Assembly: GCF_000024025.1 (NCBI RefSeq)
Contig: NC_013131.1
Location: 9,218,229 to 9,282,228, forward strand
Length of the DNA: 64,000 nt
Reading direction: 5' to 3'
Origin: Catenulispora acidiphila DSM 44928
GTDB lineage: Bacteria > Actinomycetota > Actinomycetes > Streptomycetales > Catenulisporaceae
The notes under the pieces are model-generated. The model had not been told where the DNA came from, made no database searches, and saw only the letters and a program-made list of their open reading frames with translations. Both the position numbers and the translations under genes were made by a program. Position 1 is the first letter of the stretch, and each line of letters starts with the position of its first letter. Shown here in pieces: positions 46,035-55,721 of this stretch.

Positions 46035-46922
46035 TTACAGCGCCTGCATGATCTCGCGCATCAGCTGGGCGGTCGCGGACGGCGTCTTGCCGACCTTCAC
46101 GCCCACTGCCTCCAGGGCCTCCTGCTTGGCCTGGGCGGTGCCCGCCGAGCCGGAGACGATGGCGCCGGCGTGGCCCATGGTCTTGCCCTCGGGGGCGGTG
46201 AAGCCCGCGACGTAGCCGACCACCGGCTTGGTGATGTGCTCCTTGATGTAGGCCGCCGCGCGCTCCTCGGCGTCGCCGCCGATCTCGCCGATCATCACGA
46301 TCGCCGCGGTGTCCGGGTCGTCCTGGAACGCCTGCAGGCAGTCGATGTGCGTGGTGCCGATGACCGGGTCGCCGCCGATGCCGACCGCGGTGGAGAAGCC
46401 GAAGTCCCGCAGCTCGTACATCATCTGGTAGGTCAGGGTGCCGGACTTGGACACCAGGCCGATCTTGCCGGCCTTGGTGATCGTCGCCGGGATGATGCCG
46501 GCGTTGGACTTGCCGGGGGTGATCAGGCCGGGGCAGTTCGGGCCGATGATCCGGGTCTTGGCGCCCTTGGCCAGGTTGTACGCCCACACCTCGGCGGTGT
46601 CGTGGACCGGCACGCCCTCGGTGATGATGACGCACAGCTCGATCTCGGCGTCGACCGCCTCGAGCGCGGCGGCCTTGGTGAACGCCGGCGGGACGAAGAC
46701 CACGGACACGTCCGCGCCGGTCTCCTTCATCGCCTCGGCCACGGTGCCGAACACCGGGACCTCGGTGCCGTCGACGTCGACGGCGGTGCCGGCCTTGCGC
46801 GGGTTCACGCCGCCGACGATCTGGGTGCCCGAGGCCAGCATGCGCTTGGTGTGCTTCATGCCCTCGGAGCCGGTCATGCCCTGGACGATGACCTTGGAGT
46901 TCTCAGTGAGGAAGATAGCCAT
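46035..46922 (-). CDS. sucD: Succinyl-CoA synthetase alpha subunit
   Basis: A 295-residue TCA-cycle enzyme subunit that binds CoA and carries the phospho-His. The N-terminus [21 protein letters not shown] is the CoA-binding domain; [10 protein letters not shown] near 125 and the active His in [14 protein letters not shown] near 250 are present. It follows sucC after 15 bp; together they form the alpha-beta enzyme that makes ATP or GTP from succinyl-CoA. Confidence 0.96.
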   Translation of the reverse strand: MAIFLTENSKVIVQGMTGSEGMKHTKRMLASGTQIVGGVNPRKAGTAVDVDGTEVPVFGTVAEAMKETGADVSVVFVPPAFTKAAALEAVDAEIELCVIITEGVPVHDTAEVWAYNLAKGAKTRIIGPNCPGLITPGKSNAGIIPATITKAGKIGLVSKSGTLTYQMMYELRDFGFSTAVGIGGDPVIGTTHIDCLQAFQDDPDTAAIVMIGEIGGDAEERAAAYIKEHITKPVVGYVAGFTAPEGKTMGHAGAIVSGSAGTAQAKQEALEAVGVKVGKTPSATAQLMREIMQAL

Positions 46923-46937
46923 TTCTCTGCAAACCCC

Positions 46938-48116
46938 TTAGCGCGCGTTCGCCAGCTCGGCCGCGCGGTCCGCGGCGCCGTCCATCGTGTCGACCTGCTC
47001 CACGCCGGGCAGCTTGGCGTCCACCAGGATCTGGCGGCCCAGCTCGGCGTTGTTGCCGTCCAGACGGACGACCAGCGGCTTGCTGCCGGCCTCGGCGCCG
47101 AGCAGCTTGAAGGCCTCGACGATGCCGTTGGCCACCGCGTCGCACGCGGTGATGCCGCCGAAGACGTTGACGAACACCGACTTCACCGCCGGGTCGTTCA
47201 GGATGATGTCCAGACCGTTGGCCATGACCTCGGCCGAGGCGCCGCCGCCGATGTCCAGGAAGTTGGCCGGCTTGACGTTGCCGTGCTTCTCCCCGGCGTA
47301 GGCGACCACGTCCAGGGTGGACATGACCAGGCCCGCGCCGTTGCCGATGATGCCGACCTCGCCGTCGAGCTTGACGTAGTTCAGGTGCTTGGCCTTGGCC
47401 TTGGCCTCCAGCGGGTCCGCCGAGGCCTTGTCCTCCAGCGCCTCGTGGTCCTCGTGGCGGAAGGAGGCGTTCTCGTCCAGCGAGACCTTGCCGTCCAGCG
47501 CCACGATCTTGCCGGCCTTGGTCTTCACCAGCGGGTTGACCTCGACCAGGGTGGCGTCCTCCTTGACGAAGACGTCCCACAGGGTCACCAGCGTCGCGGC
47601 GACCTGGTCGGCCACGTGGTGCGGGAAGTTCGCGGCCTTGACGATCTCGTCGGCCTTCTCCTGCGACAGACCCTCGTGGTAGGCCGCGGCGTCGACCGGG
47701 ACCTTCGCCAGCGCCTCGGGCTTGGAGACCGCGATCTCCTCGATCTCCATACCGCCCTCGACGCTGGCCATCGCCAGGAAGGTGCGGTTGGACCGGTCCA
47801 GCAGGAAGGAGACGTAGTACTCCGCCTCGATCTCGGCGGTCTGGGCCAGCATCACCTTGTGGACCGTGTGGCCCTTGATGTCCATGCCCAGGATCGCGGC
47901 GGCCTTCTCCTTGGCGTCGGCCGGGCCCTCGGCCAGCTTCACGCCGCCGGCCTTGCCGCGGCCGCCGACCTTCACCTGGGCCTTGACGACCACCCGGCCG
48001 CCCAGCTTCTCGGCAGCGGCTTCCGCCTGCTCCGGGGTCTCGGCCACTTCGCCGCCCAGCACCGGCACACCGTGCTTAGCGAAGATGTCCCTCGCCTGGT
48101 ACTCGAAAAGATCCAC
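46938..48116 (-). CDS. sucC: Succinyl-CoA synthetase beta subunit
   Basis: A 392-residue ATP-grasp subunit. [19 protein letters not shown] at the N-terminus is diagnostic; [19 protein letters not shown] near 45 binds nucleotide, VEVNPLV near 200 binds Mg, and [19 protein letters not shown] near 315 is the CoA-ligase part. GTG at 48116 is chosen since the family starts at this M/V-D-L-F-E; GAGGG lies 9 nt upstream. sucD follows. A CRP-like palindrome lies about 125 bp upstream of the start. Confidence 0.96.
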   Translation of the reverse strand: MDLFEYQARDIFAKHGVPVLGGEVAETPEQAEAAAEKLGGRVVVKAQVKVGGRGKAGGVKLAEGPADAKEKAAAILGMDIKGHTVHKVMLAQTAEIEAEYYVSFLLDRSNRTFLAMASVEGGMEIEEIAVSKPEALAKVPVDAAAYHEGLSQEKADEIVKAANFPHHVADQVAATLVTLWDVFVKEDATLVEVNPLVKTKAGKIVALDGKVSLDENASFRHEDHEALEDKASADPLEAKAKAKHLNYVKLDGEVGIIGNGAGLVMSTLDVVAYAGEKHGNVKPANFLDIGGGASAEVMANGLDIILNDPAVKSVFVNVFGGITACDAVANGIVEAFKLLGAEAGSKPLVVRLDGNNAELGRQILVDAKLPGVEQVDTMDGAADRAAELANAR

Positions 48117-48241
48117 GCGTCCGTCCCTCAAAGGAAGATTCCGGTACGGCTACCGCCACGGGAAGCGCGGATGCCGTCCACCTCATCGCAGGGTAGTCCG
48201 GTGCGCTGCCAGATCACGAACCGGGAGGCGAACACCAGGGG

Positions 48242-48257
48242 TGTGAATTCGGGCACA
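48242..48257. promoter_or_regulatory. CRP/GlxR-like binding site before sucC
   Basis: TGTGA-ATTCGG-GCACA matches TGTGA-N6-TCACA with one change. It lies about 125 bp before sucC and just past the pepN terminator. Confidence 0.45.
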
Positions 48258-48268
48258 TGAGGGACCCG

Positions 48269-48302
48269 CCACTGGTCCCGACATGCGAGACGGGACCAGT
48301 GG
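48269..48302 (-). terminator. Terminator after pepN
   Basis: Perfect 12-bp stem CCACTGGTCCCG / CGGGACCAGTGG with a 10-nt loop, 26 bp past the pepN stop. No T-run follows. Confidence 0.65.
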
Positions 48303-48327
48303 AGTTGAGCCGGAGCCGGAGGTCTTG

Positions 48328-50904
48328 CTATGCGTTCCGGTCGCACTCCCGCGCCCGGAGCGCCCTGGCCGCGTCGTCCCGCGCCTCCAGCACGAGGCGC
48401 CGCAGCGCCGGCGCCTTCGCGGCGTCCGAGGCCAGCCACTCATCGGTCCGCGCGAGCAGCTCCGGCGAGGCCAGCGGCCACGGGAAGCCGCCGCTGACGA
48501 GCCGCTCGGCGTTCTGGATGCTGCGCTCGGCCCACACCGCCGCCAGCCCGTCGAAGTAGGGCCCGACGTACGGCTCGGCCAGCTCGTGCGCGCCGACCTG
48601 GTAGAACTCGGCCAGCACGGCGCCGATCAGGTCGTTGGGCTGATCGGGTGTCTCGACGACCAGCCGCCAGGCCTCGGCCTTGGCCTCGGCGAGCGGGCGC
48701 GCCGCGCGGGCGGCGGCCCGGTGCCGGCGGCCGTCGGAGGTGTCGTCGGTCGCCGCCTCGCGGTCGGCCAGGACGCTGTCATCGTCCAGACCCGCCGCGG
48801 CCAGCGTCTCGATGATCGCCCAGCGCAGGTCCTGATCCACGGTCAGCCCGTCGAAGGACAGCTCGCCGGACAGCAGCTCCTTGAGCTTGGCGAAATCCGA
48901 GTCCTGAGTCGCGCCGCGCACCGCGCCGTAGGCGAAGGCGACCTGGTGGTCGCTGCCGGACGCAGCCGCCGCCAGCAAGTCCCAGAAGCGTGTGGAGATC
49001 TCGGCGTCGGCGGCCGGGCGGTGCGCCGGGTCCAGGTACTCCCCGCGCACCAATCGCAGCTGGCGCAACAGGTTCTGCACGACGCTGATGTCGGACTCGG
49101 CCTCGATGTTGCGCAGCACGATCGCGATGAAGCGGCGGCCGGACATCGCCGCGTCGCGGGTCATGTGCCAGACGCCGGACCAGGCCAGCGCACGCGCCAT
49201 GGCGTCCGGCAGCGCCGCGAGGCCGCCGGCCTCGAAGGCGTCCAACTCCGCCGGGGTGAAGCGGATCTTGGCGTAGGTCAGGTCCAGGTCGTTGAGCAGG
49301 ACCAGACCCGGCAGCGGCTTGCCGACCAGCTGCGGCAGCTCGGTGCGCGCGCCGTCGACGTCCAGCTCGATCCGCTCCACCAGCTCCACCGCGCCGGTCG
49401 CCGGGTTCGTGGAATAGCAGCCCACTGCGATGCGGTGCGGACGCAGGGTCGGGAACTCCGGGACAGCGCTCTGCGCGATGCCCGCGGCGGTCACCACGCC
49501 GTCGGCGCCGGTCTCCGTCTCGACAGTCAGGGTATTGACACCCGCGGTCTCCAGCCACGCCTTGGACCACGTCTTCAGGTCCCGGCCGGAGGTCTCCTCC
49601 AGCGTGGCGAGCAGGTCGTCCAGGGTCGTGTTGCCGAAGGCGTGGCGCTGGAAATAGCGGCGAGCGCCTTCCAGGAACGCTTCCTCGCCGACGTAGGCGG
49701 CCAGCTGCTTGAGCACCGAGGCGCCCTTGGCGTAGGTGATGCCGTCGAAGTTGAGGCGGGCGTCTTCCAAGTCGCGGATGTCGGCGACGATCGGATGCGT
49801 CGTCGGCAGCTGGTCCTGGCGGTAGGCCCAAGCCTTGCGGCCGGTGGCGAAGGAGACCCAGGCGCGCTCCCAGCGGGTGGCGTGGGTCAGCGCGTAGGCG
49901 CCCATGAAGTCCGCGAAGGACTCCTTGAGCCACAGGTCGTCCCACCACTTCATGGTGACCAGGTCGCCGAACCACATGTGCGCCATCTCGTGCATGATCG
50001 TCTCGGCGCGGTTCTGGTAGGAGGCGTCGGTGGTCTTGGAGCGGAAGATCATGCGCTCGTTGAAGGTGACCAGACCGGGGTTCTCCATGGCGCCGAGGTT
50101 GTACTCGGGCACGAAGGCGGAGTCGTACTTCCCGAAGGGGTAGGGGTAGTCGAAGATCCGGTGGTAGAAGTCCAGCCCGGCCTTGGTGACCTCGAGGATC
50201 GCGGCGGCGTCGAAATAGGGTGCCAGGGACTTGCGGACCATCGCGCTGACCGGGATCAGCAGGTCCGAGCCGTCCGGGAGGCGGACGGTGTGCTCGTCCT
50301 CGACGACGTGGTAGTCGCCGGCCACGACCGCGGTGATGTAGGTGGAGATCGGCTCGGTGGCGTTGAAGCGCCAGGTGTTCGCGCCGTCCGCGCCCTGTGA
50401 CAGCTCTTCCAGGGTCTCGTTGGACCACACCCGCCACCGCGCCAGGGCGGTGACGGTGAGCTGGAAGCGCGCCTTGAGGTCCGGCTGCTCGAAGTTCGCG
50501 AACAGCCGCCGCGAGTCGGCGGGCTCGAACTGGGTGTACAGATACACCTCGCCGTCCACCGGGTCGACGAAGCGGTGCAGGCCTTCGCCGGTGCGGCTGT
50601 AGGCGGCATCGGCGTCGATGACGACGACGTTCTGTGTCCGCAGACCGCTCAGGTGCACGCGCGCGCCGTCGAACACCTCGGCCGGGTCCAGTGCCTCGCC
50701 GTTGAGCGTCACGCTGCGCACGGCCGGCGCCAGCAGGTCGACGAAGGTGGCGGCGCCGGGCTCGGAGCAGCCGAAGGTGATGGTGCTCCGCGACCCGAAC
50801 GTGGTCTCGCCGCGCGTCAGATCGAGCTCGACGGCGTAGTGCTCGGCGCTCACCAGCCGGGCCCGCTCCTCCGCCTCGTCGCGGGTCAGATTGCCGCCAG
50901 TCAT
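48328..50904 (-). CDS. pepN: Aminopeptidase N
   Basis: An 858-residue M1 zinc metallopeptidase that removes N-terminal amino acids from peptides in the cytoplasm. Motifs: exopeptidase signature GAMEN near 258, zinc site HEMAHMWFGDL near 293 with the third ligand Glu in WLKESFADFMG about 20 residues on, and a catalytic Tyr region. The C-terminal ~350 residues are the usual ERAP1-like helical domain. The ATG at 50904 follows CAGGAG. It is a single gene after the VWA gene, with 162 bp between. Confidence 0.95.
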   Translation of the reverse strand: MTGGNLTRDEAEERARLVSAEHYAVELDLTRGETTFGSRSTITFGCSEPGAATFVDLLAPAVRSVTLNGEALDPAEVFDGARVHLSGLRTQNVVVIDADAAYSRTGEGLHRFVDPVDGEVYLYTQFEPADSRRLFANFEQPDLKARFQLTVTALARWRVWSNETLEELSQGADGANTWRFNATEPISTYITAVVAGDYHVVEDEHTVRLPDGSDLLIPVSAMVRKSLAPYFDAAAILEVTKAGLDFYHRIFDYPYPFGKYDSAFVPEYNLGAMENPGLVTFNERMIFRSKTTDASYQNRAETIMHEMAHMWFGDLVTMKWWDDLWLKESFADFMGAYALTHATRWERAWVSFATGRKAWAYRQDQLPTTHPIVADIRDLEDARLNFDGITYAKGASVLKQLAAYVGEEAFLEGARRYFQRHAFGNTTLDDLLATLEETSGRDLKTWSKAWLETAGVNTLTVETETGADGVVTAAGIAQSAVPEFPTLRPHRIAVGCYSTNPATGAVELVERIELDVDGARTELPQLVGKPLPGLVLLNDLDLTYAKIRFTPAELDAFEAGGLAALPDAMARALAWSGVWHMTRDAAMSGRRFIAIVLRNIEAESDISVVQNLLRQLRLVRGEYLDPAHRPAADAEISTRFWDLLAAAASGSDHQVAFAYGAVRGATQDSDFAKLKELLSGELSFDGLTVDQDLRWAIIETLAAAGLDDDSVLADREAATDDTSDGRRHRAAARAARPLAEAKAEAWRLVVETPDQPNDLIGAVLAEFYQVGAHELAEPYVGPYFDGLAAVWAERSIQNAERLVSGGFPWPLASPELLARTDEWLASDAAKAPALRRLVLEARDDAARALRARECDRNA

Positions 50905-51066
50905 CGGTGTACTCCTGTCGCGCGGTAAGGGCCGTCTCCATCGACGACCGCCTTCAACGATCTCATGAGCGCCGGGAACCCAGCCGCGCAGCTCCCCCGC
51001 TTCTCCGCATAGCGCACACCGTATAAGCAGCATGAGGTCGCGTCACTGGGGAAAGCTCGCGCTTGC

Positions 51067-52269
51067 CTACTGCTCCAGGAACTTGCCGAGATCCTGCCGC
51101 TGGATCGCCGCCGCCATCAGGTCGCCGAACTTGTCCGGCGTGCAGGCGAACGCCGGCACGCCCAGCGCCGCCAGCGCCGAGGCGTTCTCCCGGTCGTAGG
51201 ACGGCGCGCCCTCGTCGGACAGCGCGAGCAGCACGATGACCTGTGTGCCGGCCGCCGTCATCTCCGCGACCCGGCGCAGCATCTCGCGGCGGACGCCGCC
51301 TTCATAGAGGTCGGAGATCAGGATGAAGATGGACTCCGTCGGGCGGCTGATCAGCGACTGGCTGTAGGCGATCGCACGGTTGATGTCCGTGCCGCCGCCG
51401 AGCTGCGTGCCGAACAGCACGTCCACCGGGTCCGTCAGCTGCGGGGTCAGGTCCACCACCGCCGTGTCGAACACCACCAGCGAGGTCTTCAGCGATTTCA
51501 GGGACGCCAGCACGGCGCCGAACACCGAGGCGTAGACCACCGAGGCGTACATCGAGCCGGACTGGTCGATCGCCAGCACCACGTCGCGTTTGACCGCGCG
51601 TTCCTTGCGCGCGTAGCCGACCAGCCGCTCGGGCACGATCGTGCGGTATTCGGGCAGGTAGTTCTTGAGGTTCGCCTGGATGGTGCGTCCCCAGTCGATG
51701 TCGCTGTGCCGGGGACGGCTGGTGCGCGTGCTCTTGTCCAGCGCGCCGCTGACCGTGGCGCGCAGCTTGGCGCCGAGCCGCCGCTCCAGGTCCTCGACCA
51801 GTTTGCGCACCACCTGGCGCGCGGTCTCCTTGGTCTCGGCCGGCATCAGGTGGTTCAGCGACAGCAGCGTGCCGACCAAATGCACGTCCGGTTCGACCGA
51901 TTCCATCATCTCCGGCTCCAGCAGCAGCTGGCGCAGGTTCAGGCGGTCGATGGCGTCGCGCTGCATGATCTGCACGACGGTCTGCGGGAAGTAGCCGCGG
52001 ATGTCGCCGAGCCAGCGCGCGACCTGGGGCGAGGACGCCCCGAGCCCGGCGCTGCGCTGTGCCTGCTGCCCGCCGCGCCCCCGGCTGCGGGTGGTGACCG
52101 CGCCGGCGCCGGTCTCGTAGCCGCCCTTGTTGTAGAGCACTGCCAGCGCCTTGTCCATCTCCAGGTCCAGGCCGGTCAGCTTGGCGCCGGTGCCGTCGTC
52201 GTCCCCGCCGAGGACCAGGCGCCAGCGCCGCATGCGCTCGTCGTCGGCGGTTTCCAGCGTGTCAGGCAT
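51067..52269 (-). CDS. VWA-domain protein of a MoxR/DUF5682 cluster
   Basis: A 400-residue protein. The C-terminal half is a von Willebrand A domain with an intact MIDAS site: D235-Q-S237-G-S239 and a later Thr in GGGTDINRA. The N-terminal half (1-220) is helical and specific to this group. MoxR-type AAA+ ATPases work with such VWA proteins to remodel or insert metal into client proteins. It is the last gene of the five-gene set; its start overlaps the DUF5682 stop by 8 bp, so the two are translationally coupled. Confidence 0.85.
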   Translation of the reverse strand: MPDTLETADDERMRRWRLVLGGDDDGTGAKLTGLDLEMDKALAVLYNKGGYETGAGAVTTRSRGRGGQQAQRSAGLGASSPQVARWLGDIRGYFPQTVVQIMQRDAIDRLNLRQLLLEPEMMESVEPDVHLVGTLLSLNHLMPAETKETARQVVRKLVEDLERRLGAKLRATVSGALDKSTRTSRPRHSDIDWGRTIQANLKNYLPEYRTIVPERLVGYARKERAVKRDVVLAIDQSGSMYASVVYASVFGAVLASLKSLKTSLVVFDTAVVDLTPQLTDPVDVLFGTQLGGGTDINRAIAYSQSLISRPTESIFILISDLYEGGVRREMLRRVAEMTAAGTQVIVLLALSDEGAPSYDRENASALAALGVPAFACTPDKFGDLMAAAIQRQDLGKFLEQ

Positions 52270-54529
52270 CTGTGGTCCCCTTGATCCCCAGCAGCATCCG
52301 GACGACCGGCAGCGCGCGGTCGGCGCGGGCCCGGTCGAAGCCGGGCCGTTCGGCGCCGGCCGAGACTCCGGCCGCCGGCGCGGCGCCGGCGGTCCGGGCC
52401 AGCTCGCCGATCTTGCGGCGTTCCGGGCCCTCGAAGTTCGAGAACGTGCGGCGCAGCAGCGGCAGCACGTCGGTGAAGGTGTCCGCCGGGATCCCGGCGA
52501 TCCAGCGGTCCAGCAGGCCCAGCAGCACCGGGTCGTGGATCAGCAGCATCGCGCCGCCGGACAGCACGCCGTCCAGCCAGGCCGCGGCCTCGGCCGGCGG
52601 CACGCCCGGGGTCAGCGCCAGGCCCATGCGGCGGCTCAGGTCGTCGCCGTCGATCTTGGAGGCGTCGTAGAGCAGCCGCACCGCGCGGCCGCAGAGCAGT
52701 CCGGTCATGCCCTCGCGGTCGGCGACCAGGCGCATGGCGCGGTACCACTCGTCGCTCGCGGCGGCGTCGTCGAGCAGCCCGACGGCCTGGTGCGTGTTGT
52801 CCATCCGGGCCCGCATCTTCTGCGCGCCGTCCTCGTCCAGGCCCGAGCAGGCCTGCGGGAAACCGAGCGCGATACGGACCACGAGGGTGTCGGCGACCTT
52901 GCGCAGCGCGGCGGTGTCGGTGCCGCGGACGTCGGTGTACCGCAGGGTTCTGGCCAGCGCGGGCAGGGCGTCGGCGAGGTGCGCGACGTCGGTGTCCACG
53001 GCGGCGCGGTCGGCCAGCAGGGTCATGATCGGGTCCAGCGCGTCCGGCAGGTCGGCGAGCAGGCAGGCCTCGACGACGTCGGTGATCCCGGCCAGCTGCT
53101 CGGCGTTCGTCGCGAGGTCCGCGGACTTCGCCGAGGCCGCCGAGGCCACGGTGGTGCCCCAGATCGCCGCCTCGACCAGCTTCACCGCGAACTCCGGCTG
53201 CCAGTCCAGCGACCAGGTCTCCCAGAAGGTGCCGCTGCCCTGCGACCGGCCCAGCGCGCCCCACGGGATGCCGAGGATGTTCAGCCGGTGCAGCAGCCGC
53301 GACTTCTCGCCGTCGTGGGGCTTGCGCAGGTCCAGCTTCGCCTCGGTCTGGCCGGGCTTGGGCCCGAAGCGCAGCCGCTTCTGCTCCCGCGCCAGGTCGG
53401 CGGCCAGCGGCACCACCGGCACGTCCGGCGGCACCTCGCCGAGGTCCTCGCCGATCACCAGCTTGTCCCGGACCAGCGCCATCTGGGTGTCGTAGCCGCC
53501 GCACAGCACCGACTGCACGGCCTCGGTGACCTCGGTCAGCCCGGCCAGGCTGCGGCCGCGCAGGGTGGCCAGCGTCTCGGCCAGCCGCGTGGCCTCGATC
53601 AGGTGCGCGGAGGAGACCGGCAGGTCCTCGGCGCGGAACAGCTCGGCGACGCGGGCGAGCCAGCGCTCGACGACCCGGTCCGGAGCCGTGAACAGGTGGT
53701 GGTACCAGCCCGGCGACTCGATGCCGGCGCCGTAGCCGGAGCGGAAGGACAGCCGGCCGTGGGTCCACGGGACCCAGGTCGCGGTGGTCTTCGCCTTCTT
53801 CGGCAGCTCCTTGAGAAGCTTGGCGTCCGGGGCGGCCGGGCCGATCGCGGCCAGGGCCGGGACGTGGAAGGCGCCGCAGACCACTGCGATGCGCTGACGG
53901 CCGGCCTTGACCTCCTCGCGGACGCACTGGCGCATGTACGCCTCGCGCTGCTCGTCCTCCGGACGGGCCCGGTCGCGCACCGCGGTCATCGCGTCGGCGA
54001 TCGCGGCGAAGGAGTCCAGGGCGGAGAAGGAGCCGTCGGCGCGCTGCTCGACGACGTCTTCCCACCAGCGCTCGGGGTCGTCGTAGCCGGCGGCGGTGGC
54101 CAGCGCGGCGATGGGGTCGGTGCGCTGCAATTGGACTGCCGGTTCCGGATGGTTCTCGGCATCGGGCTCTCCAGTGTCCTGATCTTCCGGGACCTCCGGC
54201 ACTTCTGGGAGTTCGGCAAATCGGTGGCCCGAGGGAAGGTCGATGAAGCGGACCGGGATGTCGTCGGCGACGCCGTGCCGGATCGCGACCCACTCCGGGC
54301 TGAACTCGGCGAAGGGCCAGAAGCCGGCTCGTGAGGGATCGGCGTCGGCGTAGACCAGCAGCGCGACCGGCGGGCGCATCGCGGGGTGGGCGGCGAGCGG
54401 GATCAGCGCGTCGGCTTCCGGCGGTCCCTCGATGAGGATCACGTCGGGCTTCAGCTCCGCCAGTGCCGCCGCGACCGCCCTCGCCGATCCGGGTCCGTGA
54501 TGGCGGATCCCCAGCAAGGTGACGGTCAT
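52262..54529 (-). CDS. DUF5682 protein, possible Tiki/EreA-like metalloenzyme
   Basis: A 755-residue protein. It opens with MTVTLLGIRHHGPGSAR, whose G7-x-x-H10 is followed by an I-E-G-P-P-E loop near 34-39, and a second G-x-x-H (G219-A-F-H222) lies in VVCGAFHVPAL. Paired GxxH motifs are typical of the Tiki/TraB/EreA/ChaN superfamily, so a metal-dependent hydrolase is inferred. Residues about 300-755 are helical and unassigned. It starts on the last base of the MoxR stop (TGATG) and overlaps the VWA start, so these three proteins are probably made in fixed ratio. Confidence 0.75.
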   Translation of the reverse strand: MTVTLLGIRHHGPGSARAVAAALAELKPDVILIEGPPEADALIPLAAHPAMRPPVALLVYADADPSRAGFWPFAEFSPEWVAIRHGVADDIPVRFIDLPSGHRFAELPEVPEVPEDQDTGEPDAENHPEPAVQLQRTDPIAALATAAGYDDPERWWEDVVEQRADGSFSALDSFAAIADAMTAVRDRARPEDEQREAYMRQCVREEVKAGRQRIAVVCGAFHVPALAAIGPAAPDAKLLKELPKKAKTTATWVPWTHGRLSFRSGYGAGIESPGWYHHLFTAPDRVVERWLARVAELFRAEDLPVSSAHLIEATRLAETLATLRGRSLAGLTEVTEAVQSVLCGGYDTQMALVRDKLVIGEDLGEVPPDVPVVPLAADLAREQKRLRFGPKPGQTEAKLDLRKPHDGEKSRLLHRLNILGIPWGALGRSQGSGTFWETWSLDWQPEFAVKLVEAAIWGTTVASAASAKSADLATNAEQLAGITDVVEACLLADLPDALDPIMTLLADRAAVDTDVAHLADALPALARTLRYTDVRGTDTAALRKVADTLVVRIALGFPQACSGLDEDGAQKMRARMDNTHQAVGLLDDAAASDEWYRAMRLVADREGMTGLLCGRAVRLLYDASKIDGDDLSRRMGLALTPGVPPAEAAAWLDGVLSGGAMLLIHDPVLLGLLDRWIAGIPADTFTDVLPLLRRTFSNFEGPERRKIGELARTAGAAPAAGVSAGAERPGFDRARADRALPVVRMLLGIKGTTDA

Positions 54530-55623
54530 CAGGCGCTGACCTCGCGGCAGCTGCGGTAGAAGTCGGTCCAGCCGTCGCGGCCGCGGGCGACGGTCTCCAG
54601 GTACTCCTGCCAGACCAGCTTGTCGGTCGAGGTGTCCTTCACCACCGCGCCGAGGATGCCGGCGGCGACGTCGGCCGGGCGCAGCGTGCCGTCGCCGAAG
54701 TGCGCGGCCAGCGCGATGCCGCCGGCCACCACCGAGATCGCCTCGGCCGGGGACAGCGTGCCCGAGGGGGTCTTCAGCTTGGTCTTGCCGTCCTCGGTCA
54801 GCCCGCCGCGCAGCTCGCGGAAGACGGTCACCACGCGGCGGATCTCCTCGTGCGCGGCCGGGACCTCCGGCAGTTCCAGCGCTCTGCCGAGGGACTTCAC
54901 CCGCTGGGAGACGATCTCGATCTCCTCCTCGGCGGTGGCCGGCAGCGGCAGGACCACGGTGTTGAACCGGCGGCGCAGCGCCGAGGACAGGTCGTTGACG
55001 CCCTTGTCGCGGTCGTTCGCGGTGGCGATGACGCTGAAGCCCTTCTCGGCCTGGGTCTCCTCGCCGAGTTCGGGGATCGGCAGCGTCTTCTCCGACAGGA
55101 TCGTGATCAGCGTGTCCTGCACGTCGGCCGGGATCCGGGTCAGCTCCTCGACGCGGGCGATCGCGCCGGTGGCCATCGCGCGCATCATCGGGCTGGGGAC
55201 CAGCGCCTCGCGCGAGGGACCGTGGGCCAGCAGCTGCGCGTAGTTCCAGCCGTAGCGCATGGCCTCCTCCGGCGTGCCCGCCGTGCCCTGCACCAGCAGC
55301 GTCGAGTCGCCGGAGACGGCCGCGGCCAGGTGCTCGGAGACCCAGGTCTTCGCCGTGCCCGGGACGCCGACCAGCAGCAGCGCGCGGTCGGTGGCCAGGG
55401 TGGCGATGGCGATCTCGACGATGCGGCGCGGGCCGATGTACTTCGCGGTGATGGCGGTGCCGTCCGGCAAGGTGCCGCCGAGCAGGTAGGTCGCGACCGC
55501 CCACGGCGAGAGCTTCCAGCGCGGCGGCTTGGGGCGGCCGGAGTCGGCGTCGGCTTTGCGCAGCGCCTCCAGTTCGCCGGCGAAGGCGTGCTCGGCGTGC
55601 TGGCGGAGAACGGTCTCAGACAT
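54529..55623 (-). CDS. MoxR-family AAA+ ATPase
   Basis: A 364-residue AAA+ protein. Walker A is GVPGTAKT at 86-93; the Walker B/sensor region is GAIARVEELTRIP with TLITILSEK; sensor 1 is VIATANDRDKGVND and the Arg finger region is SSALRRRFN. MoxR ATPases act as metal-insertion or protein-maturation chaperones with a VWA partner, which is encoded two genes on. It is 98 bp after the DUF5691 gene and its stop shares one base with the DUF5682 start. Confidence 0.9.
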   Translation of the reverse strand: MSETVLRQHAEHAFAGELEALRKADADSGRPKPPRWKLSPWAVATYLLGGTLPDGTAITAKYIGPRRIVEIAIATLATDRALLLVGVPGTAKTWVSEHLAAAVSGDSTLLVQGTAGTPEEAMRYGWNYAQLLAHGPSREALVPSPMMRAMATGAIARVEELTRIPADVQDTLITILSEKTLPIPELGEETQAEKGFSVIATANDRDKGVNDLSSALRRRFNTVVLPLPATAEEEIEIVSQRVKSLGRALELPEVPAAHEEIRRVVTVFRELRGGLTEDGKTKLKTPSGTLSPAEAISVVAGGIALAAHFGDGTLRPADVAAGILGAVVKDTSTDKLVWQEYLETVARGRDGWTDFYRSCREVSA

Positions 55624-55721
55624 GGCAGGCAACTTTCGGTTTTCGGCAAGGCGGTACCTACTCAAGGGTCCACCTTGGGGGAAGGATTCGGACAGGGTCC
55701 AGATCGTTCGACGCAGATCGT

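Noticed and set aside
52176-54293. 705-residue frame overlapping the DUF5682 gene
   Set aside because: Composition is Arg/Gly/Pro rich with no motif; the DUF5682 frame has coupled start and stop with both neighbours.
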